Numbered from the stretch's first letter, positions 24,336 through 33,135 are shown. The stretch is DNA of 50,781 bases from Hankyongella sp964404985 (GCA_964404985.1 CAYOMD010000018.1:1-50781); one strand, 5' to 3'. Notes: generated by a model not told the origin, from the letters alone. Numbers and translations are program-made.

Positions 24336-24821
24336 CTACCCCTTGTCGCGCATGAGGCGGGCCTTGTCGCGCTGCCACTCCCGGTCTTTGGTGGCGGCCC
24401 GCTTGTCGTGAAGCTGCTTGCCCTTGGCGATCGCCAGTTCGACCTTGGCGCGGTTGCGGTCGTTGAAGAAGATGCTGAGCGGCACGAGCGTCATGCCCTT
24501 GCGCGCGATGGCCCCGTGAAACTTGGCGATCTCGCGCGCCTTCAGCAGAAGCTTGCGCGGCCGCTTCGGCTCATGGTTGAAGCGGTTGCCGTGGCTGAAT
24601 TCCGGGATGTTGGCGTTGACCAGCCAGACCTCCCCATTGCGGACTTCGGCATAGGAGTCGGCGATTGACCCCTCGCCGGCACGCAGCGCCTTCACCTCGG
24701 TGCCCTGGAGCACGATGCCAGCCTCGTACACGTCGTCGATGGCATATTCGTAGCGTGCACGCCGGTTTTCGGCGACGACTTTGATCTTGGTGAGGGCGGC
24801 GGAGAGTTGGGGGCGGGCCAT
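24336..24821 (-). CDS. smpB: SsrA-binding protein SmpB
   Basis: A 161-residue small basic protein with the SmpB barrel (VVAENRRARYEYAIDDVYEAG, LQGTEVKALRAGEGSIADSYAEV) and the C-terminal tail that enters the decoding centre (GKQLHDKRAATKDREWQRDKARLMRDKG). It binds tmRNA and rescues stalled ribosomes. ATG 24821 gives the family length (155-162) and begins MARPQLSAAL; its Shine-Dalgarno is weak. It follows dapA by 20 bases on the same strand. Confidence 0.96.
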   Translation of the reverse strand: MARPQLSAALTKIKVVAENRRARYEYAIDDVYEAGIVLQGTEVKALRAGEGSIADSYAEVRNGEVWLVNANIPEFSHGNRFNHEPKRPRKLLLKAREIAKFHGAIARKGMTLVPLSIFFNDRNRAKVELAIAKGKQLHDKRAATKDREWQRDKARLMRDKG

Positions 24822-24841
24822 GAGCTTGCCGACATGGGACT

Positions 24842-25726
24842 TTATCGGACGACACGCAACCCTGCATGCGATAATGCCGCCTCCACCTGCGCCTTGGCTG
24901 CCGCCGAAGGGGCGACCAGCGGCAGCCGCATCTCCATGGAGGGCAGTAGGCCGAGTTTGAACATGGCGTATTTGGTCGGCCCGGGGCTGGCATCGCTGAA
25001 CAGCGCCAGATGCAGCGGCAGAAGCTGGTCGTTCAGCTCCCGCGCGGTCGTATAATCGCCGGCCAGACACGCTGCCTGGAACTGTGCGCACAGCGCCGGC
25101 GCGACGTTGGCCGTGACCGAAATGCAGCCGGTACCGCCGGTCGCGTTGAACGCCAGTGCCGTCTCGTCATTGCCGGAGAGTTGCACAAAGTCCGGCCCGC
25201 AGGCGGCGCGCTGCTGGCTGACCCTGACGATGCTGCCGGTCGCATCCTTGACGCCGATGATGTTCGACAACCGGGCAAGCGCCGCCATGGTCTCGACGCT
25301 CATGTCGACCACGCTGCGGCCGGGAATGTTATAGATGAGGATCGGCAGGGTCGTGGCCTCGGCAAGCGCCGTGAAATGCGCGAGCAGCCCGGCCTGGCTC
25401 GGCTTGTTGTAATAAGGGCAGACGACCAGTGCGGCATCGGCGCCGGCCCCCTCTGCATGTTGCAGCAGGCTGATCGCCTCAAGCGTGGAATTGGAGCCGC
25501 AGCCAGCGATCACCGGGACCCGGCCAGCCACAACCTCGATGCACAGCTCCGTCACACGCTGGTGCTCTGTGTGGGTGAGTGTTGCAGACTCGCCGGTCGT
25601 GCCAACCGGCACAACGGCCCCTGAGCCACAGGATATCTGCCGCTCGACCAGTGCGGCAAAAGTCTGTTCGTCGACCATACCATCTCGGAATGGCGTAATC
25701 AGAGCGGGTATCGAACCCTCGACCAT
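24842..25726 (-). CDS. dapA: 4-hydroxy-tetrahydrodipicolinate synthase
   Basis: A 294-residue TIM-barrel aldolase. Family motifs are GSIPALITPF at the N-terminus, PVGTTGESATL with the catalytic Thr pair, and YNKPSQAGL followed by LIYNIPGRS, which carries the catalytic Tyr. The Schiff-base Lys is in IIGVKDATGS. It condenses pyruvate with aspartate semialdehyde for lysine and diaminopimelate. ATG 25726 starts MVEGSIPALITPF, the usual family start; the open frame extends 24 codons upstream without homology. It is divergent from slt by 34 bases. Confidence 0.96.
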   Translation of the reverse strand: MVEGSIPALITPFRDGMVDEQTFAALVERQISCGSGAVVPVGTTGESATLTHTEHQRVTELCIEVVAGRVPVIAGCGSNSTLEAISLLQHAEGAGADAALVVCPYYNKPSQAGLLAHFTALAEATTLPILIYNIPGRSVVDMSVETMAALARLSNIIGVKDATGSIVRVSQQRAACGPDFVQLSGNDETALAFNATGGTGCISVTANVAPALCAQFQAACLAGDYTTARELNDQLLPLHLALFSDASPGPTKYAMFKLGLLPSMEMRLPLVAPSAAAKAQVEAALSHAGLRVVR

Positions 25727-25760
25727 TGAGGCTGTCCCGTAGAAATGCGATGAAAGAGAA

Positions 25761-27824
25761 ATGAAGTTGCGCAACCCTAATATCAGCATCCGCGCCACGC
25801 AAGCGGCGAGCCGCGCGGGGATCGCCCTGTGTGCATTCTCGCTTGCGTGTGCGCTCCCCCTGACCGTCCACGCACTCGATGCCGCGCAGAGTGCCTGGTA
25901 TCGCCAGCGCCTTGCCGATATTGCCGCCGGTCGGGTGGATCAGACCCCGGCACCAACAGCGGTACCATCCCTGCCCGACCCTCTGGCGGAGGCGTTGGTG
26001 CGCTGGGCGGAATTGCGTAGCGAGAACGCCAGACCCTCGTTCGATGCGCTCAGCAGCTTCCTCATGGCCAATCCCGGCTGGCCGCAGGAGCAGACCCTGC
26101 GCCGCAAGGCAGAGGCTGCCATCACGCCGGAGACTCCGGTCGAGCAGCAGCGCCAGTACTTCGCCCGGCTGCCGGCCCTGTCGTCCGCAGGGCGCGCCTG
26201 GCAGGCTTTGGCCGAGCCACAGCCTGACAAGGCGCAGGCACTCGCTCGCGCTGCCTGGGTCTCCTCAGGGCTAGGGCCTGAAGATGAGGCACGGCTGCAG
26301 GCGCGCTTCACCTTCACGCCCGCAGACCATGACGCCCGTGCCAATGCCTTGCTTTGGGCGGGGCGGGTCTCCGGCGCTCAGCGGCTGCTGGCGCTGCTGG
26401 CACCTGACCGGCGTGCAGCAGTCGAGGCCAGGATTGCGCTGATCCAGAGCCAGAACGACGCCATCGCGAAGTACGACAGGCTACCCGCTGCCCAGCGTGC
26501 CGAGGCCGGGCTGATTTATGATCTGGCGCGCTATTCCCGGCGCGCCAAACAGAACGCAACGCTGGCCCGCCAGACCCTGCTGCGGGCACGCCTGGCCGAT
26601 ACGGACATCCTCGATCCGCGTGGCTGGGCAAAGGAGCTGATCTTGCTGGCCGACCAGGCGCTGGAGACTGGCCTCAACGAAGAGGCCTACCGGCTGCTCG
26701 CCAGTGAACCGCTGCACAACACCCCGCGCAGTGCTGACCTGATGTCGCTCGACCAGCGGGTCGCTGCGACCGACATCGCCTGGCGGGCCGGCTGGATTGC
26801 GTTCCATAGCCTCAACCGCCCTGCCGATGCCTTGCGGGAGTTCGATGCGATCTCGCGCATCGCCCAGCATCCGGTCACCCTGTCCCGCGCCGCCTACTGG
26901 GCCGGGCGCGCGGCAGAGGCCATCGGTGACACGGCATTAAGCCTGCGCCGCTACCAGCAGGCCGGGCAGTTTCCCGGCACCTTTTACGGTCAGCTGGCAG
27001 CGGATCGTGGGCGTATCCCCGTGTTCGCTGTCAGCGTTGATATCGCACCACCCGGCGAGGCCGCCCGCACCGCCTTTCTGGCCGAACCGCAGGTGCGTGC
27101 CGCGCGCACCTTGCGCGATCTGGACCAGGAACGGCTCGGCTCCGTGTTCATCCGCCACCTGGCCGAGACAGCGCGCACCATCGAGCGCCGCCAGCTGGTC
27201 GCCAGCCTGGGGCAAACTCTGGGCGAGCCGGAGGCCGGCGTGCTGATCGCCCGCCAGCCGGGCGGCCGCAGCCCGTTCATCGAGCAGGCCGGCTACCCGC
27301 GGCTGACGCTCGCCAGCGACCTCACACCGGCCAGCGTCATCATCCATGCGATCACCCGGCAGGAGAGCCACTTCAACACCCGGGCTGTCAGCAGTGCTGG
27401 TGCGCGCGGCCTGATGCAGCTGATGCCGGCCACTGCCCGGGAGACGGCGGGCAAACTTGGCCTCACCTATGATCCCGCCAGCCTGACCGGAGAGCCGCAG
27501 TACAACATCCGGCTGGGCCATGGCTATTTTCAGCGTCTGCTGAACAATTATGACGGCAACCATGTGATGGCAGTCGCCGCCTACAACGCCGGGCCGGGCC
27601 GGGTGCGCCAGTGGGTGCAGCGCTTTGGCGACCCGCGCGACCCCAATGTCGACACCCTGCAATGGATTGAGAAAATCCCCATCCCCGAGACGCGGGACTA
27701 TGTCCAGCGGGTGCTGGAAAATGCCGTCGTCTATGCGTCGCGGCAAAACGCCGGGACAGCGGCGGTGCGCCCGAACCTGATCTGGCGCTACCTTGATCGC
27801 GGCGGCAAAGGATCGACCAATTGA
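25761..27824 (+). CDS. slt: Soluble lytic transglycosylase (Slt70-like)
   Basis: A 687-residue exported enzyme with a signal peptide (about residues 20-38, IALCAFSLACALPLTVHAL), a long alpha-helical superhelix (residues 40-500) and a C-terminal SLT catalytic domain. The catalytic Glu is in AITRQESHFN; GARGLMQLMPATA and AVAAYNAGPGRV are the typical motifs of the lysozyme-like fold. It cleaves peptidoglycan between MurNAc and GlcNAc, forming 1,6-anhydro-MurNAc. The stop overlaps the greB start (TTGA). Confidence 0.95.
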   Translation: MKLRNPNISIRATQAASRAGIALCAFSLACALPLTVHALDAAQSAWYRQRLADIAAGRVDQTPAPTAVPSLPDPLAEALVRWAELRSENARPSFDALSSFLMANPGWPQEQTLRRKAEAAITPETPVEQQRQYFARLPALSSAGRAWQALAEPQPDKAQALARAAWVSSGLGPEDEARLQARFTFTPADHDARANALLWAGRVSGAQRLLALLAPDRRAAVEARIALIQSQNDAIAKYDRLPAAQRAEAGLIYDLARYSRRAKQNATLARQTLLRARLADTDILDPRGWAKELILLADQALETGLNEEAYRLLASEPLHNTPRSADLMSLDQRVAATDIAWRAGWIAFHSLNRPADALREFDAISRIAQHPVTLSRAAYWAGRAAEAIGDTALSLRRYQQAGQFPGTFYGQLAADRGRIPVFAVSVDIAPPGEAARTAFLAEPQVRAARTLRDLDQERLGSVFIRHLAETARTIERRQLVASLGQTLGEPEAGVLIARQPGGRSPFIEQAGYPRLTLASDLTPASVIIHAITRQESHFNTRAVSSAGARGLMQLMPATARETAGKLGLTYDPASLTGEPQYNIRLGHGYFQRLLNNYDGNHVMAVAAYNAGPGRVRQWVQRFGDPRDPNVDTLQWIEKIPIPETRDYVQRVLENAVVYASRQNAGTAAVRPNLIWRYLDRGGKGSTN

Positions 27825-28366
27825 GCAAGGCTTTTGCGCCGGAGTCCGACGACGCCGATGAGGACGACGCCCCGCCCCCACCACCACCCGGCGGCGGCAA
27901 GCATTATATCACTCCGGCCGGCTTCACCCGGCTGCGCGACGAATATCAGCAGCTGTTCGCGGTCGAGCGCCCGGCGGTCGTCGAGGTGGTGTCATGGGCG
28001 GCCGGCAATGGCGACCGCTCCGAGAACGGCGATTACCTCTACGGCAAAAAGCGCCTGCGCGAGATCGACCGGCGCCTGCGCTTTCTCGGACGGCGCTTGC
28101 GAGACCTGACGGTCGTCGACCCCAGCCAGCAGACCGACAAAGCCCGCACTTACTTCGGCGCGCGCGTCACCTACGTCGACGAGACTGAGCGCGAACGCAC
28201 GGTGACCATTGTCGGGGAGGACGAGGTGGATCCGACCAACGGCCGGGTCTCCTTCGTGTCTCCGATCGCACGCGCCTTGATGCGCACCCGCGTCGGCGAT
28301 GTCGTCACCCTGCATACGCCGCGTGGGCCGCAGGAGATCGAGGTCCTGGCGATCCGCTACGACTGA
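27821..28366 (+). CDS. greB: GreB-like transcript cleavage factor
   Basis: A 181-residue protein. After an acidic, Pro-rich N-terminus (ESDDADEDDAPPPPPPGGGKHYI) comes the Gre coiled coil (TPAGFTRLRDEYQQLF, GDRSENGDYLYGKKRLREIDRRLRFL with the acidic tip DRSENGDY) and a C-terminal FKBP-like domain (YFGARVTYVDETERERTVTI, SFVSPIARALM). It rescues backtracked RNA polymerase by stimulating cleavage. The start is TTG 27821, overlapping the slt stop as TTGA; no downstream ATG exists before the coiled coil. The extended acidic-proline N-terminus is unusual for the family. Assignment to GreB over GreA rests on the basic tip-to-body surface and KKRLREIDRRLRFL. Confidence 0.85.
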   Translation: MSKAFAPESDDADEDDAPPPPPPGGGKHYITPAGFTRLRDEYQQLFAVERPAVVEVVSWAAGNGDRSENGDYLYGKKRLREIDRRLRFLGRRLRDLTVVDPSQQTDKARTYFGARVTYVDETERERTVTIVGEDEVDPTNGRVSFVSPIARALMRTRVGDVVTLHTPRGPQEIEVLAIRYD

Positions 28367-28424
28367 TCCGGTGCCCGGCACGGCGCGTAATGATCAGCGT
28401 AGTGTCCCAGTGGAACTCTTCCTC

Positions 28425-28841
28425 ATGATCAAGATTGCCAGCCTCTATGGTCTCACCGCCCTCATTTTCCTGGCGATTGATGCGGTCTGGCTCAGCAAGA
28501 TGACCACAGCCTTCTACCGGCCGGAAATGGGCGCATTGCTGCGTGCGCGCCCGGACTTCGCGGTCGCGATTGCCTTCTACCTGCTGTACGTGGTGGGGAT
28601 TGTGGTGTTTGCCGGGCTGCCGGCGCTGGAGGCCGGGTCGCCAATGCGGGCGCTTCTGGCCGGGGCGCTGTTCGGCCTGGTGGCCTATGCCACCTATGAT
28701 CTCACCAACCTTGCGACCATCAATGGCTTCCCGTGGCGGGTCGCGGTGGTGGACATGGTCTGGGGCGCGTGTGTCACCGGCGTGTCCGCCTGTGCCGCCG
28801 TCTGGCTGATGCTGAAACTCGGCGGGCACCCGGCGACTTGA
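28425..28841 (+). CDS. DUF2177 membrane protein
   Basis: A 138-residue four-helix membrane protein that matches DUF2177 (LYGLTALIFLAIDAVWLSKM, YRPEMGALL, LFGLVAYATYDLTNLATI, WRVAVVDMVWGACVTG). The conserved polar motif YDLTNLAT with the following WxxxxxDMxWG is visible. ATG 28425 is preceded by GGAAC at a long spacing. Function unknown; the gene stands alone on the + strand and runs toward the pnp terminator. Confidence 0.85.
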   Translation: MIKIASLYGLTALIFLAIDAVWLSKMTTAFYRPEMGALLRARPDFAVAIAFYLLYVVGIVVFAGLPALEAGSPMRALLAGALFGLVAYATYDLTNLATINGFPWRVAVVDMVWGACVTGVSACAAVWLMLKLGGHPAT

Positions 28842-28931
28842 GCGCTGGAGGCGCGCGGCGGATCCATTGCTAACCTGGTGCTCATGGGCACTGGCGCGCC
28901 TTGAAAGGGGCTCAACACTTCAGAAAGATAA

Positions 28932-28962
28932 CAGCCGTCCGTCCCTGGGGACGAACGGCTGC
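28932..28962 (-). terminator. Rho-independent terminator of the pnp transcript
   Basis: On the minus strand CAGCCGTTCGTCC pairs with GGACGGACGGCTG across the loop CCAG (one G-U pair), followed by TTATCTTT. It begins 29 bases after the pnp stop. Confidence 0.85.
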
Positions 28963-28990
28963 CATTCAAGCCTTAACGATGCTGAGAGGC

Positions 28991-31201
28991 TCAGTCGTCG
29001 CTGCGCGGACGGCGGCGGCGCGGTCCACGACGGTCACCGCCGCGGTCGTCGCCATCGTCACCACGCTCGGGACGCTCGCTGCGCTCCGGCTTGGCAGGAC
29101 GATCGTCCGGCAGTTCCTCGCCGGTTTCCTGGTTGACGATACGCATCGACAGCCGGACCTTGCCGCGATCGTCGATGCCGAGCACCTTGACCTTGACCAA
29201 CTGACCCTCGGTCAGCACGTCGCTGACCTTGGCGATCCGCTCGTTCTGGATTTCCGAGATGTGCACCAGGCCGTCACGCGCACCGAGGAAGTTCACGAAC
29301 GCCCCGAAGTCAACCATCGAGACGACCTTGCCGTCGTAGATGCGACCGACTTCCGGCTCGGCGACGATTCCCTCGATCCAGCGCTTGGCCGCCTTGATCG
29401 CGTCCAGGCTGGCGGAGGCGATCTTGATGGTGCCATCGTCTTCGATGTCGACCTTGGCACCGGTCTCCTCGACGATCTGGCGGATCACCTTGCCGCCAGT
29501 CCCGATGACTTCGCGGATCTTTTCCTTGTTGATCTTCATGGTCTCGATACGCGGCGCATGCGCCGACATCTCGGTGCGGGCACCGCCGAGTGCTGCGGTC
29601 ATCTTGTCGAGGATGTACGCACGGCCGGCATGCGCCTGGGTCAGCGCCACCCGCATGATTTCCTCGGTAATGCCGGTGACCTTGATGTCCATCTGCAGCG
29701 AGGTGATGCCCTCGGATGTGCCGGCGACCTTGAAGTCCATGTCGCCCAGGTGATCTTCATCACCCAGGATGTCGGAAAGGACCGCAAACTCCTTGCCTTC
29801 CAGGATCAGGCCCATGGCGATGCCCGAGCACGGACGCTTGAGCGGCACCCCGGCATCCATCAGCGCCAGTGCGCCACCACAGACCGACGCCATGGAGGAG
29901 GACCCGTTCGACTCGGTGATGTCCGAGACGACACGCACGGTGTAGGGGAACTCCGCCTTGGAGGGCAGCAGCGGGTGCAAGGCGCGCCACGCCAGCTTGC
30001 CGTGGCCGACTTCGCGGCGACCCTGCGGACCAAACCGGCCGACTTCCCCGACCGAATACGGCGGGAAGTTATAGTGCAGCATGAAGTTTTCGTAGTGCGA
30101 GCCATCCAGGCCGTCGATCATCTGCTCATCATCGCCGGTGCCGAGCGTGGTGGTGACCAGCGCCTGGGTTTCCCCGCGGGTGAACAGCGACGAGCCGTGG
30201 GTGCGCGGCAGAACGGAGACCTGGCAGTCGATCTGGCGCACATCGGCCAGGCCGCGACCATCGATACGCTTGCCGTTCTTGACGATGTCGGTGCGTACGA
30301 TGTCCTGCTCGATCTTCTTCAGCAGCTTGCCAACCGTGAGTTTGCCGTGCTCCTCGCCAAAGGCGGCCTGCGCCTTGGTCTTGGCGGCGTCCAGCAGGTC
30401 ACGGCGCTCGGACTTGAGCGTGGTGGCGTAGGCTGCCCGCAGATCACCCTCGACCAGGTCGCGGATGCTCTTTTCCAGTGCGGCGGTATCCGGCTTGGCT
30501 GGCAGGTCCCAGGGGTCCTTGGCCGCGCGTTCCGCCAGCTTGATGATCGCCTCGATCACGGCCACGCCTTCGCGCTGACCGTGCATGACCGCACCGAGCA
30601 TGATGTCTTCGCTCAGTTCCTGCGCTTCCGACTCCACCATCAGCACAGCGTCTGTGGTACCGGCGAACACCAGATCGAGCGCGGAGACCTGCATCTGCTC
30701 ACGGGTCGGGTTGAGGATGTACTGCCCGTCGATATAGCCGACGCGCGCGGCGCTGATCGGCCCGAGGAACGGGATGCCGGAGATGGTGAGCGCCGCCGAG
30801 GCACCGACCAGGGCCACGATGTCCGGATCATTCTCGCCGTCGTAGGAGACGGTCTGGCAGATCACCAGCACTTCGTTGTAGAAGCCTTCCGGGAACAGCG
30901 GGCGGATCGGCCGGTCGATCAGGCGGGAGACCAGAGTCTCCTTCTCGGTCGGGCGACCTTCGCGCTTGAAGAAGCCGCCGGGAATGCGGCCGGCTGCGAA
31001 GAATTTTTCCTGATAGTGGACGGTGAGCGGAAAGAAGTCCTGGCCTTCCTTGACCGACTTGGCACCGACAACGGTACACAGCACGGCGGTCTCGCCGTAG
31101 GTCGCCAGCACCGCCCCGTCCGCCTGACGGGCGATACGCCCGGTCTCGAGCGTCAGCTTGCGCCCGCCCCAAATGATTTCCTGCTTATGCATGTCAAACA
31201 T
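28991..31201 (-). CDS. pnp: Polyribonucleotide nucleotidyltransferase (PNPase)
   Basis: A 736-residue exoribonuclease: two RNase PH domains joined by a helical linker (GETAVLCTVV, FFAAGRIPGGFFKREGRP; then GETQALVTTTLGT), a KH domain near residues 560-620 (IREVIGTGGKVIRQIVEETG) and an S1 domain near 625-695 (YDGKVVSMVDFGAFVNFLG). A charged, disordered tail rich in R, E, D and P ends the protein. It degrades RNA 3' to 5' with phosphate. ATG 31201 begins MFDMHKQEI, matching the MFD.. start of the family. The next gene upstream, rpsO, is separated by a terminator and a repeat cluster. Confidence 0.97.
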   Translation of the reverse strand: MFDMHKQEIIWGGRKLTLETGRIARQADGAVLATYGETAVLCTVVGAKSVKEGQDFFPLTVHYQEKFFAAGRIPGGFFKREGRPTEKETLVSRLIDRPIRPLFPEGFYNEVLVICQTVSYDGENDPDIVALVGASAALTISGIPFLGPISAARVGYIDGQYILNPTREQMQVSALDLVFAGTTDAVLMVESEAQELSEDIMLGAVMHGQREGVAVIEAIIKLAERAAKDPWDLPAKPDTAALEKSIRDLVEGDLRAAYATTLKSERRDLLDAAKTKAQAAFGEEHGKLTVGKLLKKIEQDIVRTDIVKNGKRIDGRGLADVRQIDCQVSVLPRTHGSSLFTRGETQALVTTTLGTGDDEQMIDGLDGSHYENFMLHYNFPPYSVGEVGRFGPQGRREVGHGKLAWRALHPLLPSKAEFPYTVRVVSDITESNGSSSMASVCGGALALMDAGVPLKRPCSGIAMGLILEGKEFAVLSDILGDEDHLGDMDFKVAGTSEGITSLQMDIKVTGITEEIMRVALTQAHAGRAYILDKMTAALGGARTEMSAHAPRIETMKINKEKIREVIGTGGKVIRQIVEETGAKVDIEDDGTIKIASASLDAIKAAKRWIEGIVAEPEVGRIYDGKVVSMVDFGAFVNFLGARDGLVHISEIQNERIAKVSDVLTEGQLVKVKVLGIDDRGKVRLSMRIVNQETGEELPDDRPAKPERSERPERGDDGDDRGGDRRGPRRRRPRSDD

Positions 31202-31313
31202 GATGTGACTTTCTCTAACCCGCACCAGCCCTATTGCCGGTGCGACCTCTCCGCCGCGTGGACCAGAGACCGCAGCGACCGACGGAACGTCGCCACGGAC
31301 CACCCGAGTGAAT

Positions 31314-31349
31314 GAAAAAGCAAAACCCCGCTCGGGCTCGTGTCGGGGT
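31314..31349 (-). terminator. Probable rho-independent terminator between rpsO and pnp
   Basis: On the minus strand ACCCCG pairs with CGGGGT around a GC-rich loop, followed by TTTTGCTTTTT. It would end or attenuate the rpsO-side transcript about 110 bases ahead of pnp. Confidence 0.5.
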
Positions 31350-31350
31350 A

Positions 31351-31513
31351 AGCAGAGTTCGCTGTAACGCTATGTCGAGCTCTTGAGCGAACTCTGCTTC
31401 ACGAAACGACACGAAAATTATGCGTTGCTTGTGTCCTTTTCGAATCTGAAATCCAACCGAGCGCGATATCGGGTGTGGCGGATTTCAGATTCGGGACACA
31501 AGCGGGGTTCGCT
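31351..31513. repeat. Nested long inverted repeats ahead of pnp
   Basis: Three inverted-repeat arms lie here. AGCAGAGTTCGCT (31351-31363) is perfectly inverted at 31386-31398. GCTTGTGTCC (31427-31436) plus CGAATCTGAAATCC (31441-31454) are perfectly inverted at 31494-31503 and 31480-31493, giving 24 paired bases around a 25-base loop. The arm at 31386-31398 can also pair with 31501-31513 with two mismatches, so alternative folds compete. Transcribed between rpsO and pnp, these stems would be long double-stranded RNAs. No gene lies here. Confidence 0.8.
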
Positions 31514-31517
31514 AAAA

Positions 31518-31675
31518 ACCAAGGTACATTAATGAAAACTCAAATAAACGTGGTCACCCCGGCGTAGGCCGGGGTCCATGAACGCTGTATTTTCACAGAG
31601 TTCTCACACGTTTGTGTTCCTGGATTCCGGCCTTCGCCGGAATGACGGCATGAGTCACGATCAATACACCTTGGT
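31518..31675. repeat. MITE-like element with terminal inverted repeats and two hairpins
   Basis: ACCAAGGT (31518-31525) and ACCTTGGT (31668-31675) are perfect inverted ends, and similarity extends inward for about 16 bases with three mismatches. Inside are two perfect hairpins: ACCCCGGC-GTAG-GCCGGGGT (31556-31575) and ATTCCGGC-CTTC-GCCGGAAT (31624-31643). The CACCCCGGCGTAGGCCGGGG and ATTCCGGCCTTCGCCGGAAT cores are widespread in alphaproteobacterial genomes. No coding capacity. Confidence 0.65.
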
Positions 31676-31709
31676 ATTAGACATCTGAGGCTGGGCGAGC
31701 GCCCCGGCA

Positions 31710-31979
31710 TTACTTGCGCAGGCCGAGCTTTGCGATCAGCGCGGTGTAGCTGTCCAGATTGGTGCGCTTCAGATAATCCAGCAGGCTGCGGCGCTTGTTG
31801 ACCAGCATCAGCAGGCCGCGGCGACTGTGGTTGTCCTTGGCGTGAACCTTGAAGTGCTGGGTCAGGTTGGCAATGCGCTCGGAGAGGATCGCGATCTGCA
31901 CTTCCGGCGAGCCGGTATCGTTTGCAGCGCGGGCGTTGTCCTTGATAATCTCTTGCTTGCGTTCAGCGGTAACAGTCAT
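31710..31979 (-). CDS. rpsO: 30S ribosomal protein S15
   Basis: An 89-residue protein with the full S15 pattern: MTVTAERKQEII, DTGSPEVQIAILSERI, HRRGLL-like SRRGLLMLVNKRRSLLDYL, ending IAKLGLRK. It binds 16S rRNA early in small-subunit assembly. Length is standard (89). It lies between truB and pnp as in most proteobacteria; S15 usually autoregulates its own translation. Confidence 0.98.
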   Translation of the reverse strand: MTVTAERKQEIIKDNARAANDTGSPEVQIAILSERIANLTQHFKVHAKDNHSRRGLLMLVNKRRSLLDYLKRTNLDSYTALIAKLGLRK

Positions 31980-32018
31980 ATGGTCTCCATCGCGACATCG
32001 TGAAAACCCCCGAGAGCC

Positions 32019-32930
32019 TCATCGGTCGAGGTTGAACCCGCGCGTCACCGAAACCGTCGCACGCCCGTCAGGCGTGCCTACGGCCTCCACCAGCGCAACC
32101 GGCACTTGCGTATCGATCGCGACATAGTTTCCCGGTGCCACGGGGAACCCGACGAGCCTTAGCCCACGGCGGAGCAGTGCGGCCTGTTCGGGGGTTACGG
32201 CCAACGCCGGGATGTCGTCCAGCGCGGTCGTGAGCGGCACGAGAAACTCGGCCGATGGGCGCGTCTGCACCAATTCGCGCAATTTGTCCAGGGTAATCGC
32301 ATGCTCCAGCGTGAACGGCCCGGCCAGTGTCCGGCGCAGCATGGTGACATGCCCCAGCGTGCCCAGCGCCTGTGCAAGATCCCGCGCCAGAGCACGCACA
32401 TAGGTGCCTTTCGAGCAGTGTACACGGAAAGTGGCACTCTCGAGCAGACCTTCTGCAGGCACGGTTGCCTCCAGCATCAGCGCATGGATTGTCACCCGGC
32501 GTGCGGCCAGTGTCACCGTCTCCCCGGCACGCGCGAGATCGTAGGCGCGGGCACCGTCGACCTTGAGCGCCGAATAGGCCGGTGGCGTCTGTTCGATCTC
32601 GCCGCAGAACCGGGGCAGCGCGGCGAGAATGTCGGCGTGCGCGGGCCGGTGCGCGCTGGTGGCGGCAACCTCGCCTTCCAGGTCGTCGGTCTGCGTGGAT
32701 GCTCCGAATGTGACCGTGAAACGATAGCCCTTGTCCCCGTTGAGCATGCGCCCGGTCAGCTTGGTCGCCTCGCCGAGCGCAATCGGCAACACGCCGGTCG
32801 CCAGCGGATCGAGCGTGCCGCCATGCCCGACCTTGACCGCGCGCGGCAGCTTCAGCAGGCGCTTGATCGCCGCAACACCTTGCGCCGAGGTCAGACCAAG
32901 CGGCTTGTCGAGGATGATCCAGCCGTGCAC
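32019..32930 (-). CDS. truB: tRNA pseudouridine(55) synthase TruB
   Basis: A 303-residue enzyme. The N-terminus WIILDKPLGLTSAQGVAAIK and the catalytic Asp block GHGGTLDPLATGVLPIALG are typical of TruB. YRFTVTFGASTQTDDLEGE and CSKGTYVRALARDLA are further family motifs. It makes pseudouridine 55 in the T loop of tRNAs. The start is GTG 32930, with GGG six bases upstream; no ATG gives the family N-terminus. A 205-base gap separates it from rbfA. Confidence 0.95.
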   Translation of the reverse strand: MHGWIILDKPLGLTSAQGVAAIKRLLKLPRAVKVGHGGTLDPLATGVLPIALGEATKLTGRMLNGDKGYRFTVTFGASTQTDDLEGEVAATSAHRPAHADILAALPRFCGEIEQTPPAYSALKVDGARAYDLARAGETVTLAARRVTIHALMLEATVPAEGLLESATFRVHCSKGTYVRALARDLAQALGTLGHVTMLRRTLAGPFTLEHAITLDKLRELVQTRPSAEFLVPLTTALDDIPALAVTPEQAALLRRGLRLVGFPVAPGNYVAIDTQVPVALVEAVGTPDGRATVSVTRGFNLDR

Positions 32931-33054
32931 GTCGCCCTTTCAACGGTTTGTCGCATTCTTTGTAACCCGACCATGCGCCGGTACGTAAGACGATTGCAGC
33001 GTTGTAATGCCGAGCGTTCCCCTCACGCCCGTCATTTTGCCCTCTTCGCTGCTA

Positions 33055-33080
33055 GGCGCGGGGGTTTCGGTCCCCGCGCC
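33055..33080. other. GC-rich hairpin in the truB-rbfA gap
   Basis: GGCGCGGGG (33055-33063) pairs with CCCCGCGCC (33072-33080). There is no T run on the minus strand, so it is not a standard terminator; it may slow or attenuate the operon between rbfA and truB. The rest of the gap (32931-33135) shows no gene. Confidence 0.45.
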
Positions 33081-33135
33081 TATAAATCTCTAGGCCCTCA
33101 GAAACGACATGGTACGCGATGAGTGTGCAAGGCAC

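Noticed and set aside
28901..31315. Plus-strand frame of about 800 codons opposite pnp
   Set aside because: It is the antisense shadow of pnp, a complete and well-conserved gene; composition is His/Asp/Arg-rich as expected for a shadow.
33055..33080. Rho-independent terminator between rbfA and truB
   Set aside because: No T run follows the stem on the minus strand, and truB and rpsO lie downstream in the same operon order.
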